Origin: Nocardioides sp. SYSU D00065
GTDB lineage: Bacteria; Actinomycetota; Actinomycetes; Propionibacteriales; Nocardioidaceae
NCBI RefSeq assembly: GCF_017916425.1
Contig: NZ_JAFMSX010000003.1
Coordinates: 248,001 to 312,000, forward strand
Length of the DNA: 64,000 nt
Reading direction: 5' to 3'
A program made the position numbers and the translations under genes. The notes below the pieces were generated by a model. The model made no database searches. It saw nothing but the letters and a program-made list of their open reading frames with translations, and had not been told where the DNA came from. Shown here in pieces: positions 51,717 through 59,716 of the stretch (positions within the stretch are counted from its first letter, which is position 1; every line of letters begins with the position of its first letter).

Positions 51717-53591
51717 ATGGCGAAGACGCTGGGGAAGCGCGGCACGCGCGAGCGGAGCTGGGGCAGTCCGCGCACGCGTGGGCTGCTGCACGACATCACC
51801 GCCGATGCGGCGGCCAGGGCTGGGTTCCGGGTGGGTGCGCTCGAGGTCGTGCGTCCCGAGGGGATGCTGGAGTTCGTGGCCATCACCGGGGAGCCCGAGG
51901 CCGCTCGGCAGCTCCTCGGCACCGGCTCGCGGCTGGAGGACATGCTCGCCGCCATCGCCGACGGCGAGACGCACGGCGCCTTCACCTTCATCGCCGAGGA
52001 GGCGTACTCGCCGGGTGTCCTCGAGCGGCTCCACGACACGTCGTGGGTGGCCGACATCCCCCACACCGGGAGCAGCCAGGACTGGCAGCCGTTCGACATG
52101 CTCGTGGCGCAGGTCCGCGACGACCGCGGCGGGCTGCGGGCGTTGCTCTACCTCGACGAGCCGTTCGGCCTCAAGCGGCTGCCGCGCGAGCGCCTGGAGG
52201 GCCTCTCTGACACGCTGGCGCTCAGCCTGGGCACCGTCGTCAGCGTGATCGAGCGCGAGGAGTTCGCCCACCACGTCCAGGGCATCCGTGCGGCCCGTCG
52301 TCTGGTGCGGTCCAGTCCGGCGCGCCACGACGTGGACGACCTCCTGCGGGAGGCGCGCACGACGCTGCTCGGAGCGCTCTCGGTCGACGAGCTCGAGATC
52401 CACGTCTTCACCGACGACCTCGCCCGGCCCGGCGACCTGCGGCTGCGCCTGCCGGCGCAGGTGCGCGAGGCGCTGGAGCGGGCCGCGGCACGGGCCTGGC
52501 GGGGCCAGCGGGTGCTGATCATCGAGCCGGGTCGCATCTGGGGCGACGCGCACCTCGACGAGGCCCACGGCGAGTTGTTCACCGCGGCGCTGCAGGCGAC
52601 GGGTTTCGAGGCGATCGTCGTGGCGCCCATGGGCGTGGACGAGGAGGTGCTCGGCATGCTCATGTGCGCCCGTCGCACCGGCTCGCGGCGCTGGACCGAC
52701 GGCGAGGGACTGGCGGCGCTGGAGCTCGGTCACGACCTCGGCAACGCCATCGCCAACGCCCTCGCCACCCAGCGCGAGCGACGCCTGCTCGAGGAGCTGC
52801 GCGAGCTCGAGAGCGCCCGACACTGGTTCCTGCGCGAGCTCGCCCACGAGATGAACAACCCGATGACGGTGATCACCGCCAACGCGGAGTTCCTCGCCAC
52901 CAGCTCGACCGCCGGCCCCGACGACGTACGACGCGCGGAGGCGATCCTGCGCGGGACCGAGCGCCTTGCCGACCTGCTGGAGGGGCTGTCCATGCTGTCG
53001 CGGGTCAGCGACCCGCAGCGCCCGCCGGCGATGGAGCGCACCGACCTGGTGCCGCTCGTCGAGGAGACGCTGGGGTCGATGGCCGCCGTCGCCGAGAAGG
53101 CCGGCGTCACCCTTCACCTCGTCGGCGACCTCCCGGCCGCCGTCGTGCTGGCCGACCCGCGCGAGATCGCCAGCGCGATCACCAACCTCGTCGACAACGC
53201 CGTCAAGTACTCCGACCCCGGCGACGAGATCTGGTTCGGCGTCGAGCGCCGGGCCGACGGCGGATTCACCTTCGGCTGCCGTGACGAGGGCATCGGCATC
53301 TCCGAGGCCGACCAGCAGCACCTGTTCGCGCCGCTGTTCCGCTCGACCAACGACGAGGCCCTCCTGCGTCCCGGCACCGGGCTGGGCCTGGGGATCGTGC
53401 GCGAGATCATGCAGCGCCACGGCGGCAGCGTCGAGGTCGACTCGGTGCTCGGCCGCGGGACGTGCGTACGGCTGCACTTCCGGCCGCTGCCTCAGGACGG
53501 CGGCCGAGCCGCCTCGTCGGATGACTCGTCCGACAGCTCGCCGAGCAGCTCGTCGACCCACGCCGGCACCAGCGACCCGGCCGGGCCCTGA
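51717..53591 (+). CDS. GAF-domain sensor histidine kinase 2
   Basis: The product is 624 aa and paralogous to the kinase at 49-50.7 kb (e.g. ALEVVRPEGMLEFVAITGEP). It has two GAF-like parts and no transmembrane segment. H377 in ELAHEMNNPM is the phosphorylation site, with NLVDNAVKYSDPGDE and DEGIGIS in the ATP domain. ATG 51717 has GGGAGG upstream. The last 33 codons (Ser/Asp-rich tail) overlap the convergent sirtuin gene by 100 nt and may be poorly constrained. No adjacent regulator gene. Confidence 0.85.
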   Translation: MAKTLGKRGTRERSWGSPRTRGLLHDITADAAARAGFRVGALEVVRPEGMLEFVAITGEPEAARQLLGTGSRLEDMLAAIADGETHGAFTFIAEEAYSPGVLERLHDTSWVADIPHTGSSQDWQPFDMLVAQVRDDRGGLRALLYLDEPFGLKRLPRERLEGLSDTLALSLGTVVSVIEREEFAHHVQGIRAARRLVRSSPARHDVDDLLREARTTLLGALSVDELEIHVFTDDLARPGDLRLRLPAQVREALERAAARAWRGQRVLIIEPGRIWGDAHLDEAHGELFTAALQATGFEAIVVAPMGVDEEVLGMLMCARRTGSRRWTDGEGLAALELGHDLGNAIANALATQRERRLLEELRELESARHWFLRELAHEMNNPMTVITANAEFLATSSTAGPDDVRRAEAILRGTERLADLLEGLSMLSRVSDPQRPPAMERTDLVPLVEETLGSMAAVAEKAGVTLHLVGDLPAAVVLADPREIASAITNLVDNAVKYSDPGDEIWFGVERRADGGFTFGCRDEGIGISEADQQHLFAPLFRSTNDEALLRPGTGLGLGIVREIMQRHGGSVEVDSVLGRGTCVRLHFRPLPQDGGRAASSDDSSDSSPSSSSTHAGTSDPAGP

Positions 53592-54214
53592 CGCGACTCG
53601 GCGAAGTCCGTGGCACCGGCGCTGGGCTCGAGGTTGAGCTCGAGCGTCGCCCCGCGCGCCCAGTGCACGAACGCGGCGGCCGGGTAGACCAGGCCCGAGG
53701 TGCCGATCGACACGAACAGGTCGCAGTCCCAGAGCGCCTGCTCCACCACGTCCATGCCGTAGGGGATCTCGCCGAACCACACGATGTCGGGTCGCAGCGT
53801 CCGCGCCCCGCACGCGGGGCACGGCGGCTCGTCGCCCAGGGACCCCGACCACTCGTGCCGCGCGTCGCAGGTGGTGCACCACGCCGAGCGCAGCCGACCG
53901 TGGATGTGGTGCACCCGACGCGAGCCCGCCCGCTCGTGGAGGTCGTCGACGTTCTGGGTCACGACCAGCAGGTCGTCCCCGAGCGCCACCTCCAGCCGCG
54001 CGAGCGCGCGGTGGGCGGCGTTGGGCTCGACCCGCGAGAGCGCGGCGCGCCGCTCGTCGTAGAACCGCTGCACCAGGCCCGGGTCCTGGGCGTACGCCTC
54101 CGGGGTGGCGACCTGCATCGGGTCGTGGCCCTCCCACAGCCCGCCGGAGTCCCGGAAGGTGGCCAGCCCGCTCTCGGCGGAGATCCCGGCGCCGGTGAGG
54201 ACGACTATCTTCAT
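53492..54214 (-). CDS. cobB: NAD-dependent protein deacylase (sirtuin, CobB type)
   Basis: The product is 240 aa. NAD-binding motifs GAGISAESGLATFR and TQNVDDLHERAG are followed by the catalytic His H105 (HHIHG) and the zinc Cys C113, C116, C132 and C135. Y52 and R55 (FYDERR) match the Tyr-x-x-Arg pair linked to desuccinylase activity. ATG 54214 is the family start. The C-terminus overlaps the convergent kinase gene by 100 nt. Its 5' side borders the 18-nt direct repeat of the toxin-antitoxin cassette. Confidence 0.93.
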   Translation of the reverse strand: MKIVVLTGAGISAESGLATFRDSGGLWEGHDPMQVATPEAYAQDPGLVQRFYDERRAALSRVEPNAAHRALARLEVALGDDLLVVTQNVDDLHERAGSRRVHHIHGRLRSAWCTTCDARHEWSGSLGDEPPCPACGARTLRPDIVWFGEIPYGMDVVEQALWDCDLFVSIGTSGLVYPAAAFVHWARGATLELNLEPSAGATDFAESRQGPAGSLVPAWVDELLGELSDESSDEAARPPS

Positions 54215-54228
54215 GGCTGCATCCGATC

Positions 54229-54246
54229 GATCAGTAGCACCAGGGG
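54229..54246. repeat. Left copy of the 18-nt direct repeat flanking the TA cassette
   Basis: GATCAGTAGCACCAGGGG matches 55535-55552 at 17 of 18 positions. It lies 15 nt upstream of the sirtuin start. Read on the minus strand it codes PWCY-stop, similar to the last residues of MenB (PWYY-stop). Confidence 0.7.
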
Positions 54247-54385
54247 AAGCGCGGCACGCGCAGCGGGTGTGTGTGGGGGTCGTTGGCGGCATTGAACGGC
54301 TGACCTCCGGCAACATCGGTGTCGGCTGGTTGTCGACTGGCGCCGACGACTCTGATGCCACCTCGCCACGCACGGAGCCATCTCG

Positions 54386-54721
54386 TCAGCGCTCTTCCGA
54401 GTCCTCGTCAGCGCTGAGTGCACCTTCCCAGTCCTGGCCTGCGTGGAACACGCCGACCACGTTGACCACGACCGCGCCGGACGACTCGTCGACCTCATAG
54501 GCGATGATCGTTCGCTTCTTGAACGTCGTCGTTCGTATGCCCGGCCGTACGTCGTCGCGCGGACGACCGGCGACAGGGAACACGAGGATTCCGTCGATGT
54601 GATCGAGGATCGCCGAGACGAAGCGCCGCGCGACGTGGGCGGTCGTGTTGGCCGCGATCCAGTCGTCGATGATGTTGAGTTGCCGTTCGGCTTCCGGAGT
54701 GAAGTTGATCCGGCCCGTCAT
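54386..54721 (-). CDS. RelE/ParE-family toxin
   Basis: The product is 111 aa. FTPEAERQLNIIDDWIAANT at the start and GIRTTTFKKRTIIAYEV then VVNVVGVFHAGQDWE fit the ParE/RelE toxin fold. Such toxins poison DNA gyrase or cut mRNA on ribosomes; which applies here is unclear. The ATG overlaps the antitoxin stop by 4 nt, the usual antitoxin-toxin order. Base composition is less GC-rich than its neighbours. Confidence 0.88.
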   Translation of the reverse strand: MTGRINFTPEAERQLNIIDDWIAANTTAHVARRFVSAILDHIDGILVFPVAGRPRDDVRPGIRTTTFKKRTIIAYEVDESSGAVVVNVVGVFHAGQDWEGALSADEDSEER

Positions 54722-54957
54722 GAACGGGCGACCCACTTGGCCTCGAAGCGCGTGCGGACATCTTCGGCCGGGATGGCTCGCGACGGATCCGCCTTGAGTG
54801 CGTCATACGCCGCGGCCGCCTCAGTGCGAAGCCACGACTCCGCCGCGGCGTCGAAGGCCTCGTCGGGGTCCACCGATTCGAGCAAGCGAAGCGCCAGGCG
54901 CCGACGCGCATCGGCTGGCAGGGACATCCCCGCCTCGTAAGCGTCGGCTTCGCTCAT
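54718..54957 (-). CDS. Antitoxin of the RelE/ParE module
   Basis: The product is a 79-aa protein resembling the small addiction-module component family (LPADARRRLALRLLESVDPDE), which pairs with ParE-like toxins. It should bind the toxin and repress the operon. Its start overlaps the upstream hypothetical gene's stop by 4 nt (ATGA), so three genes may be read as one unit. Confidence 0.8.
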   Translation of the reverse strand: MSEADAYEAGMSLPADARRRLALRLLESVDPDEAFDAAAESWLRTEAAAAYDALKADPSRAIPAEDVRTRFEAKWVARS

Positions 54958-55424
54958 GGCTTGAAGTCTACGTTCGGGGCGCCGCTGTCACCATCGTCGC
55001 TGGCGAGCGGTTCAGCGTGGCCCAGCGTCACACTTCCTGATCGTCCCAGCGCCTCGAGATGCGCGCGCAGCGCATCGATGTACTGCCCGAACTCCTCGCT
55101 CTCGATGTAGGAGACATAGCCGCCGAGACATCGCTGGAGTTCGGGGTCTTCGGCGGTCGCAGCGAGCGCATGACGGGCGTACCCGAGAACGACTTCGACG
55201 TCCTCACGCCAAGCTGCGACGCTTCGCGACGTCCAGCGATCCAACCCGTCGAAGCGGTAGCAGGCGAACACCTCCTCCGAGTCCGCGCTCATGACCGCGC
55301 CCAGCTCAGCGGCGTCGCGCGGCTGACGGAAGACGAACTCCCGGCAGTAGCCGTCGTACGCGACGTTGTCGGGTGCACTCAGTCGCCCAGTGGCGCACGT
55401 ATCGCTACTCACCGTCCACACCAC
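54954..55424 (-). CDS. Hypothetical protein encoded upstream of the antitoxin, 5' end uncertain
   Basis: The product is 156 aa from the first GTG; I recognise no family. Only one Trp-rich block and an acidic C-terminal tail (ASDDGDSGAPNVDFKP) stand out. The frame stays open with coding-like codon use for at least 42 more codons upstream (reading RTWLFEKVDRPPADWDERAV), reaching the menB stop, with no ATG, GTG or TTG. Either it starts at a CTG or it has lost its true 5' end at the cassette border. It is coupled to the antitoxin gene. Confidence 0.6.
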   Translation of the reverse strand: MVWTVSSDTCATGRLSAPDNVAYDGYCREFVFRQPRDAAELGAVMSADSEEVFACYRFDGLDRWTSRSVAAWREDVEVVLGYARHALAATAEDPELQRCLGGYVSYIESEEFGQYIDALRAHLEALGRSGSVTLGHAEPLASDDGDSGAPNVDFKP

Positions 55425-55534
55425 ACCCGGGACCGTGAGGACGGCGCGCTCATCCCAGTCCGCCGGCGGTCGGTCGACCTTCTCGAAGAGCCATGTGCGC
55501 GCCCTACAGGCCTCTGACCTGCGCAGACGTGTCA

Positions 55535-55552
55535 GATCAGTAGTACCAGGGG
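55535..55552. repeat. Right copy of the 18-nt direct repeat, at the menB 3' end
   Basis: GATCAGTAGTACCAGGGG includes the last codons and TGA of menB (PWYY-stop on the minus strand). With the left copy at 54229 it brackets a 1.3-kb segment that holds the toxin, antitoxin and hypothetical genes. Confidence 0.7.
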
Positions 55553-56472
55553 TACGGCGACCAGTCCGGCTCGCGCTTCTCCAGGAACTGGTCGCGGCCC
55601 TCCTGCGCCTCGTCGGTCATGTACGCCAGGCGGGTCGTCTCGCCGGCGAAGAGCTGCTGGCCGACGAGCCCGTCGTCGAGCAGGTTGAAGGAGTACTTCA
55701 GCATTCGCTGCGCGGTCGGGGACTTGCCGTTGATCTTGCGGCCCCAGTCCAGGGCGACCTTCTCCAGCTCGGCGTGCGCGACGACGCGGTTGACCGCGCC
55801 CATGCGGTGCATGTCCTCGGCGTCGTACTCGTCGGCGAGGAAGAAGATCTCGCGGGCGAACTTCTGCCCGACCTGGCGCGCGAGGTACGCCGAGCCGTAG
55901 CCGCCGTCGAACGAGCCGACGTCGGCGTCGGTCTGCTTGAACCGCGCGTGCTCGCGGCTGGCGAGCGTGAGGTCGGCGACGACGTGCAGGCTGTGCCCGC
56001 CGCCGGCGGCCCAGCCGGGCACCACGCAGATGACGACCTTCGGCATGAAGCGGATCAGCCGCTGGCACTCCAGGATGTGCAGCCGGGCGAGCTTCGCCTT
56101 GTCGATCGGGTTGGGCTCCGCGCCGGCGTCGGTGTGGCCGTCGGTCTCGTACTGGTAGCCGGCGCGGCCGCGGATCCGCTGGTCGCCGCCGGTGCAGAAC
56201 GCCCACTTGCCGTTCTTCGCGCTCGGGCCGTTGCCCGTCAGGATCACGCAGCCCACGTCGGCCGACGTCCGTGCGTGCTCGAGGGTGCGGAGGAGCTCGT
56301 CGACGGTGTGCGGCCGGAAGGCGTTGAGGACGTCGGGCCGGTCGAAGGCGATGCGCACGGTGCCGTGCTCGCGGGCGCGGTGGTACGTCAGGTCGGTGAG
56401 GTCGTCGAAGCCGGGCACGGCGTCCCACGCCTCGGGGTCGAAGATCTCGCTCACGCCCTCGATCGCACTCAT
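55537..56472 (-). CDS. menB: 1,4-dihydroxy-2-naphthoyl-CoA synthase
   Basis: This 311-aa crotonase-fold enzyme closes the naphthoquinone ring in menaquinone synthesis. Diagnostic parts are the long CTGGDQRIRGRAGYQYE loop, VVPGWAAGGGHSLHVVADLT and TDADVGSFDGGYGSAYLAR, with the expected C-terminus SPYPWYY. ATG 56472 has TAGTCT 7 nt upstream. No other men genes are in the window. The toxin-antitoxin cassette lies directly after its stop. Confidence 0.95.
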   Translation of the reverse strand: MSAIEGVSEIFDPEAWDAVPGFDDLTDLTYHRAREHGTVRIAFDRPDVLNAFRPHTVDELLRTLEHARTSADVGCVILTGNGPSAKNGKWAFCTGGDQRIRGRAGYQYETDGHTDAGAEPNPIDKAKLARLHILECQRLIRFMPKVVICVVPGWAAGGGHSLHVVADLTLASREHARFKQTDADVGSFDGGYGSAYLARQVGQKFAREIFFLADEYDAEDMHRMGAVNRVVAHAELEKVALDWGRKINGKSPTAQRMLKYSFNLLDDGLVGQQLFAGETTRLAYMTDEAQEGRDQFLEKREPDWSPYPWYY

Positions 56473-56479
56473 GCACCGG

Positions 56480-56485
56480 AGACTA
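56480..56485 (-). promoter_or_regulatory. -10 element TAGTCT of menB, leaderless type
   Basis: On the minus strand TAGTCT lies 7 nt before the menB ATG at 56472. Confidence 0.5.
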
Positions 56486-56528
56486 GTTGAGGGTGGAATC
56501 GTCGCCCCGACCGTGGTGTTGTGGGGAC

Positions 56529-56969
56529 ATGGCACTGACTGGAACCTATGTCCCGAGCTCGGCGGAGTGGGTGCGCGACCAGGTCGCCGCCTACGAGGCA
56601 TCCGACGGCGAGGAGGCCGGCACGCTGCCCGGCACCGACTACCCGATCGTGGTGATCACCTCGCTCGGCGCGAAGTCCGGCAACCTGCGCAAGAACCCGG
56701 TGATGCGGGTCGAGCGCGACGGCGCCTACCTCGCGGTCGCCTCCAAGGGCGGTGCCCCGGAGGACCCGGCGTGGGCCGACAACTTCCGCGCGCACCCCGA
56801 GGTGGAGCTGCAGGACAAGGCGGAGAAGCACCTCTACCGGGTGCGCGAGCTGAGCGGCGAGGAGCGCGCCGACTGGTGGGAGCACGCCGTCGCCACGTGG
56901 CCGACGTACGCCTCCTACCAGGAGAAGACCGACCGGGAGATCCCGCTGTTCCTGCTCGAGCGCGCCTGA
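56529..56969 (+). CDS. Deazaflavin (F420)-dependent nitroreductase family protein
   Basis: The product is 146 aa with the Ddn/FDOR-A fold: YPIVVITSLGAKSGNLRKNPVMR, then GGAPEDPAWADNFRAHPEVELQ, typical of F420H2-dependent oxidoreductases of actinobacteria. The natural substrate is not known; quinones are reduced by some members. It is divergent from menB, which could fit a quinone link. ATG 56529 gives the family's usual start. It ends 5 nt from the small convergent gene. Confidence 0.85.
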   Translation: MALTGTYVPSSAEWVRDQVAAYEASDGEEAGTLPGTDYPIVVITSLGAKSGNLRKNPVMRVERDGAYLAVASKGGAPEDPAWADNFRAHPEVELQDKAEKHLYRVRELSGEERADWWEHAVATWPTYASYQEKTDREIPLFLLERA

Positions 56970-56974
56970 GCGGC

Positions 56975-57142
56975 TCAGCTCGGCTGCGGCGGCGCCGGGT
57001 CGGCTCCGTCGATGATGGACTCGTCGTCGCCGTCCCCGGCGTGCACGACGGTCTCCTCGTCGTGGTCGGCGTGCGCAGGTGCCTCGGGCTCCGGCGCCGC
57101 CGGGTCGTTGATCTGGGGAGCCTCGCGCTCCGTCTCGTCCAT
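56975..57142 (-). CDS. Small acidic hypothetical protein
   Basis: The product is 55 aa, rich in Asp, Glu, Ala and Pro (e.g. DHDEETVVHAGDGDDESIID), probably disordered. ATG 57142 has a good ribosome binding site (GAGGTGAG, short gap). I do not recognise it. It lies between the ACT-domain gene and the convergent nitroreductase gene. Confidence 0.45.
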   Translation of the reverse strand: MDETEREAPQINDPAAPEPEAPAHADHDEETVVHAGDGDDESIIDGADPAPPQPS

Positions 57143-57233
57143 GCTCACCTCGGCGTCCTCTCGTGGGGGAGCCCCGGCGTACCCGCGGGCGGGCTGCGGC
57201 ATGCGTGCCGTTGCGCTGCGGACCGCGCGCCGC

Positions 57234-57839
57234 TCAGCCGCGGGTGATCGTCGTCGCCAGTCCGATGAGGTGCTGGAGGCGAGCGAGCTCGGAGTCGAGG
57301 AACTCGGGTCCGCCGCGACGGCCCATGAGCACGACGTCCTGGCCGAACGGTGCCGCGCACTCGACGTAGACGTCGTCACCGGGCAGTCGCGTCGGCGACT
57401 CGACCTGGCCGATGGTGAACTCGCTGGGAGCGGCGTCGGTCGCGTGCACGACCGCGACGCCGGTGCCGGTCGGGCGCACACGCGCGGCCCAGTCGACGCG
57501 GAAGGCGATCGGGAGCAGGTCGACGAGCCGGTCCGCGGCGCTGGCCGGGTCCTCGGTCAGCGACTCGACGACCTCGAGGTCGAGGAACAGGTTGCCGCCC
57601 GCGGCGTAGCGGTTGATCCAGAGCACGGTCACGCCGTCGAGCACGCTGCACGCGGAGACCACGGAGTCCGGCATCGTCCCGGGAGCCATCTCCAGCAGCA
57701 CGTCGTCGACGGCGAAACCGTCGCGCTTCTCCACGATCTCGATCGCGTCGATGTCGCCACCGGCCTCGCCGATGGCGCTGGCGACGCGGCCGAGCGACCC
57801 CGGGACGTCCGGCAGCTCGACGCGCATCAGGTAGGGCAT
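57234..57839 (-). CDS. ACT-domain protein
   Basis: The product is 201 aa. Residues 1-75 form an ACT domain (MRVELPDVPGSLGRVASAIGEAGGDI), which usually binds amino acids or related ligands. The rest has no recognised enzyme motif, so it may be a stand-alone sensor. From memory, similar proteins occur widely in actinobacteria. TAGCCT 6 nt before the ATG suggests a leaderless mRNA. Confidence 0.75.
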   Translation of the reverse strand: MPYLMRVELPDVPGSLGRVASAIGEAGGDIDAIEIVEKRDGFAVDDVLLEMAPGTMPDSVVSACSVLDGVTVLWINRYAAGGNLFLDLEVVESLTEDPASAADRLVDLLPIAFRVDWAARVRPTGTGVAVVHATDAAPSEFTIGQVESPTRLPGDDVYVECAAPFGQDVVLMGRRGGPEFLDSELARLQHLIGLATTITRG

Positions 57840-57845
57840 GTCTCG

Positions 57846-57851
57846 AGGCTA
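57846..57851 (-). promoter_or_regulatory. -10 element TAGCCT of the ACT gene, leaderless type
   Basis: On the minus strand TAGCCT lies 6 nt before the ATG at 57839. Confidence 0.5.
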
Positions 57852-57913
57852 TCGGGCCAGTGTGTCGCAGACGTTTCGCCGTCGCGGCGCGGCGCCCGGT
57901 GGGTCAGGGTCGG

Positions 57914-59716
57914 TCAGGGTGCCGCCGAGAGGCGTACGGCGAGCCCGCTCGCGCGTTGCGCACGCCGGCCGACGGCGGCCCGGACGGCGTCCTCCGACCC
58001 GACCACGCGCACGCGGCGACGCGCCCGCGTGATGGCGGTGTAGAAGAGCTCGCGCGTCAGCAGCCGAGAGTCCTCGTCGGGAAGCAGCACGGTCACCTCG
58101 TCCACCTGGCTGCCCTGGCTCTTGTGGATGGTCATCGCATGCATCGTCTGCGCCGCCCCCAGCCGGGTCGGCGCGACCAGGGTCGGCGGCCCGCTCGCGG
58201 CGGGGAAGGCGACGCGAGGGCCGTCCGCCGTGGCGACCACGACCCCGGAGTCGCCGTTGTAGAGACCGATGCCGTAGTCGTTGGCGGTGACGAGCACCGG
58301 CCGGCCGAGGTAGGTAGGGTCGTGGACCGGGTCGCCGGTCTCGGCAGCGAGCCAGGCCTCGATGCGCCGGTTCCAGTGCTCGACGCCCGCCGGACCGTCG
58401 CGGTGCGCGCAGAGCATCCGGTGCGTCTCGAGCGCCCGCAGGGCGCGTACGGCGTCGCCGGCCCGCGCCGCGTCGCGCGCGGCGAGGGCGCCGGGCAGCG
58501 CCGCCGCGCGGATCGACGCGGCGGGACGGTCGTCGGCCACCCACTCGACGACGTCGTCGCCGGCGGCCAGGATCTCCAGCACGTCCTCGGCGCGCTCGTC
58601 GCGGACCGCACGGGCCAGGGCACCGATCCGGTCGCCGAACCGGTGCGAGGTGTGCAACGAGACGACGGGCGAGTCGGCGCGTGCGGCGTAGCCGGTGACG
58701 AGGTCGCCGAGCACGGCGCCCGCCTCCACCGACGAGAGCTGGTCGGGGTCGCCCACCAGCACCAGTCGGGTGTCGGGACGCACGGCCTCGAGCAGTCGCG
58801 CCATCATGGTCAAGGACACCATCGAGGTCTCGTCGACGACGATCACGTCGGCGGCCAGCCGGTTGCCGCGATGGTGCCGGAAGCGGGTGTCGGTGTCGCG
58901 GCGCCGGCCGAGGAGGCGGTGCAGCGTCATGGACTGGAGCCCGCCTAGCCAGGCCCGCTCCTCGTCGGTGAAGCGGTCCGGCTCGCCGTCGCGCGACCGG
59001 GTGGCCTCGCCCAGCGACTCCTGCAGCCGGGCGGAGGCCTTGCCGGTGGGCGCGGTCAGGGCGACGCGGAGCGGTGGCCCGTCGGTCGGGTGCTGGGCGC
59101 GCAGCGCGACGAGCAGCCCCGCGACCGTTGTGGTCTTGCCGGTGCCCGGCCCGCCGGTGAGCACGGTCGTCCACTGCGCGGCGGTGGCCCGGCCGGCGTC
59201 GCGCTGCTCGGCGTACTGCTCGCCGGGAAAGACGCGCGCGAGGACCGGAGCCAGGACGTCGTCAGCCACGGGCGGCCGGCGGCCGGCCCGCTCGGCGAGG
59301 TCGCGCAGGACCTGGGTCTCCTGCTCGTGGTAGCGGTCGAGGTAGACCAGGCCGTGCTCCCAGCGCACCACTCCCTGCGCCACGAGCGGACTGTGCGCGA
59401 GGGCCCGGCCCCACGCCTCGGGCTCGGGCCACGGCAGCTCGGCCGTCGCGTCGTCCTCGCCGGCGGCCGCTGCCACGGACCCGGCAGCGGCGGCGAGGTC
59501 GAGGCACACCGAGCCCGCGCGCACGGCCCGGCAGGCCAGGGCGACGGCGAGGAGCACGTCGTCGTCCGCCTCGTGGGTCAGCAGACCCAGCGCGCGTGCG
59601 ACGTGGACGTCACCGGCCGTGAGGACACCCGCGGCGTTGAACTCCCCGAGCACGCCCGTGGCACCGAGGGCGAAGCGGGGGTCGGCCGGGTCGGTGGTCT
59701 CCCAGATGTCCGTCAT
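57914..59716 (-). CDS. recD: Exodeoxyribonuclease V subunit alpha
   Basis: The product is 600 aa, a 5'-3' superfamily 1 helicase. Walker A is LTGGPGTGKTTTVAGL, motif II is VIVVDETSMVS, then LVLVGDPDQLSSVEAGAVLGD and the C-terminal AMTIHKSQGSQVDEV and YTAITRARRRV. As part of RecBCD it unwinds broken DNA ends for repair. The ATG overlaps the recB stop by 4 nt. Confidence 0.94.
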   Translation of the reverse strand: MTDIWETTDPADPRFALGATGVLGEFNAAGVLTAGDVHVARALGLLTHEADDDVLLAVALACRAVRAGSVCLDLAAAAGSVAAAAGEDDATAELPWPEPEAWGRALAHSPLVAQGVVRWEHGLVYLDRYHEQETQVLRDLAERAGRRPPVADDVLAPVLARVFPGEQYAEQRDAGRATAAQWTTVLTGGPGTGKTTTVAGLLVALRAQHPTDGPPLRVALTAPTGKASARLQESLGEATRSRDGEPDRFTDEERAWLGGLQSMTLHRLLGRRRDTDTRFRHHRGNRLAADVIVVDETSMVSLTMMARLLEAVRPDTRLVLVGDPDQLSSVEAGAVLGDLVTGYAARADSPVVSLHTSHRFGDRIGALARAVRDERAEDVLEILAAGDDVVEWVADDRPAASIRAAALPGALAARDAARAGDAVRALRALETHRMLCAHRDGPAGVEHWNRRIEAWLAAETGDPVHDPTYLGRPVLVTANDYGIGLYNGDSGVVVATADGPRVAFPAASGPPTLVAPTRLGAAQTMHAMTIHKSQGSQVDEVTVLLPDEDSRLLTRELFYTAITRARRRVRVVGSEDAVRAAVGRRAQRASGLAVRLSAAP

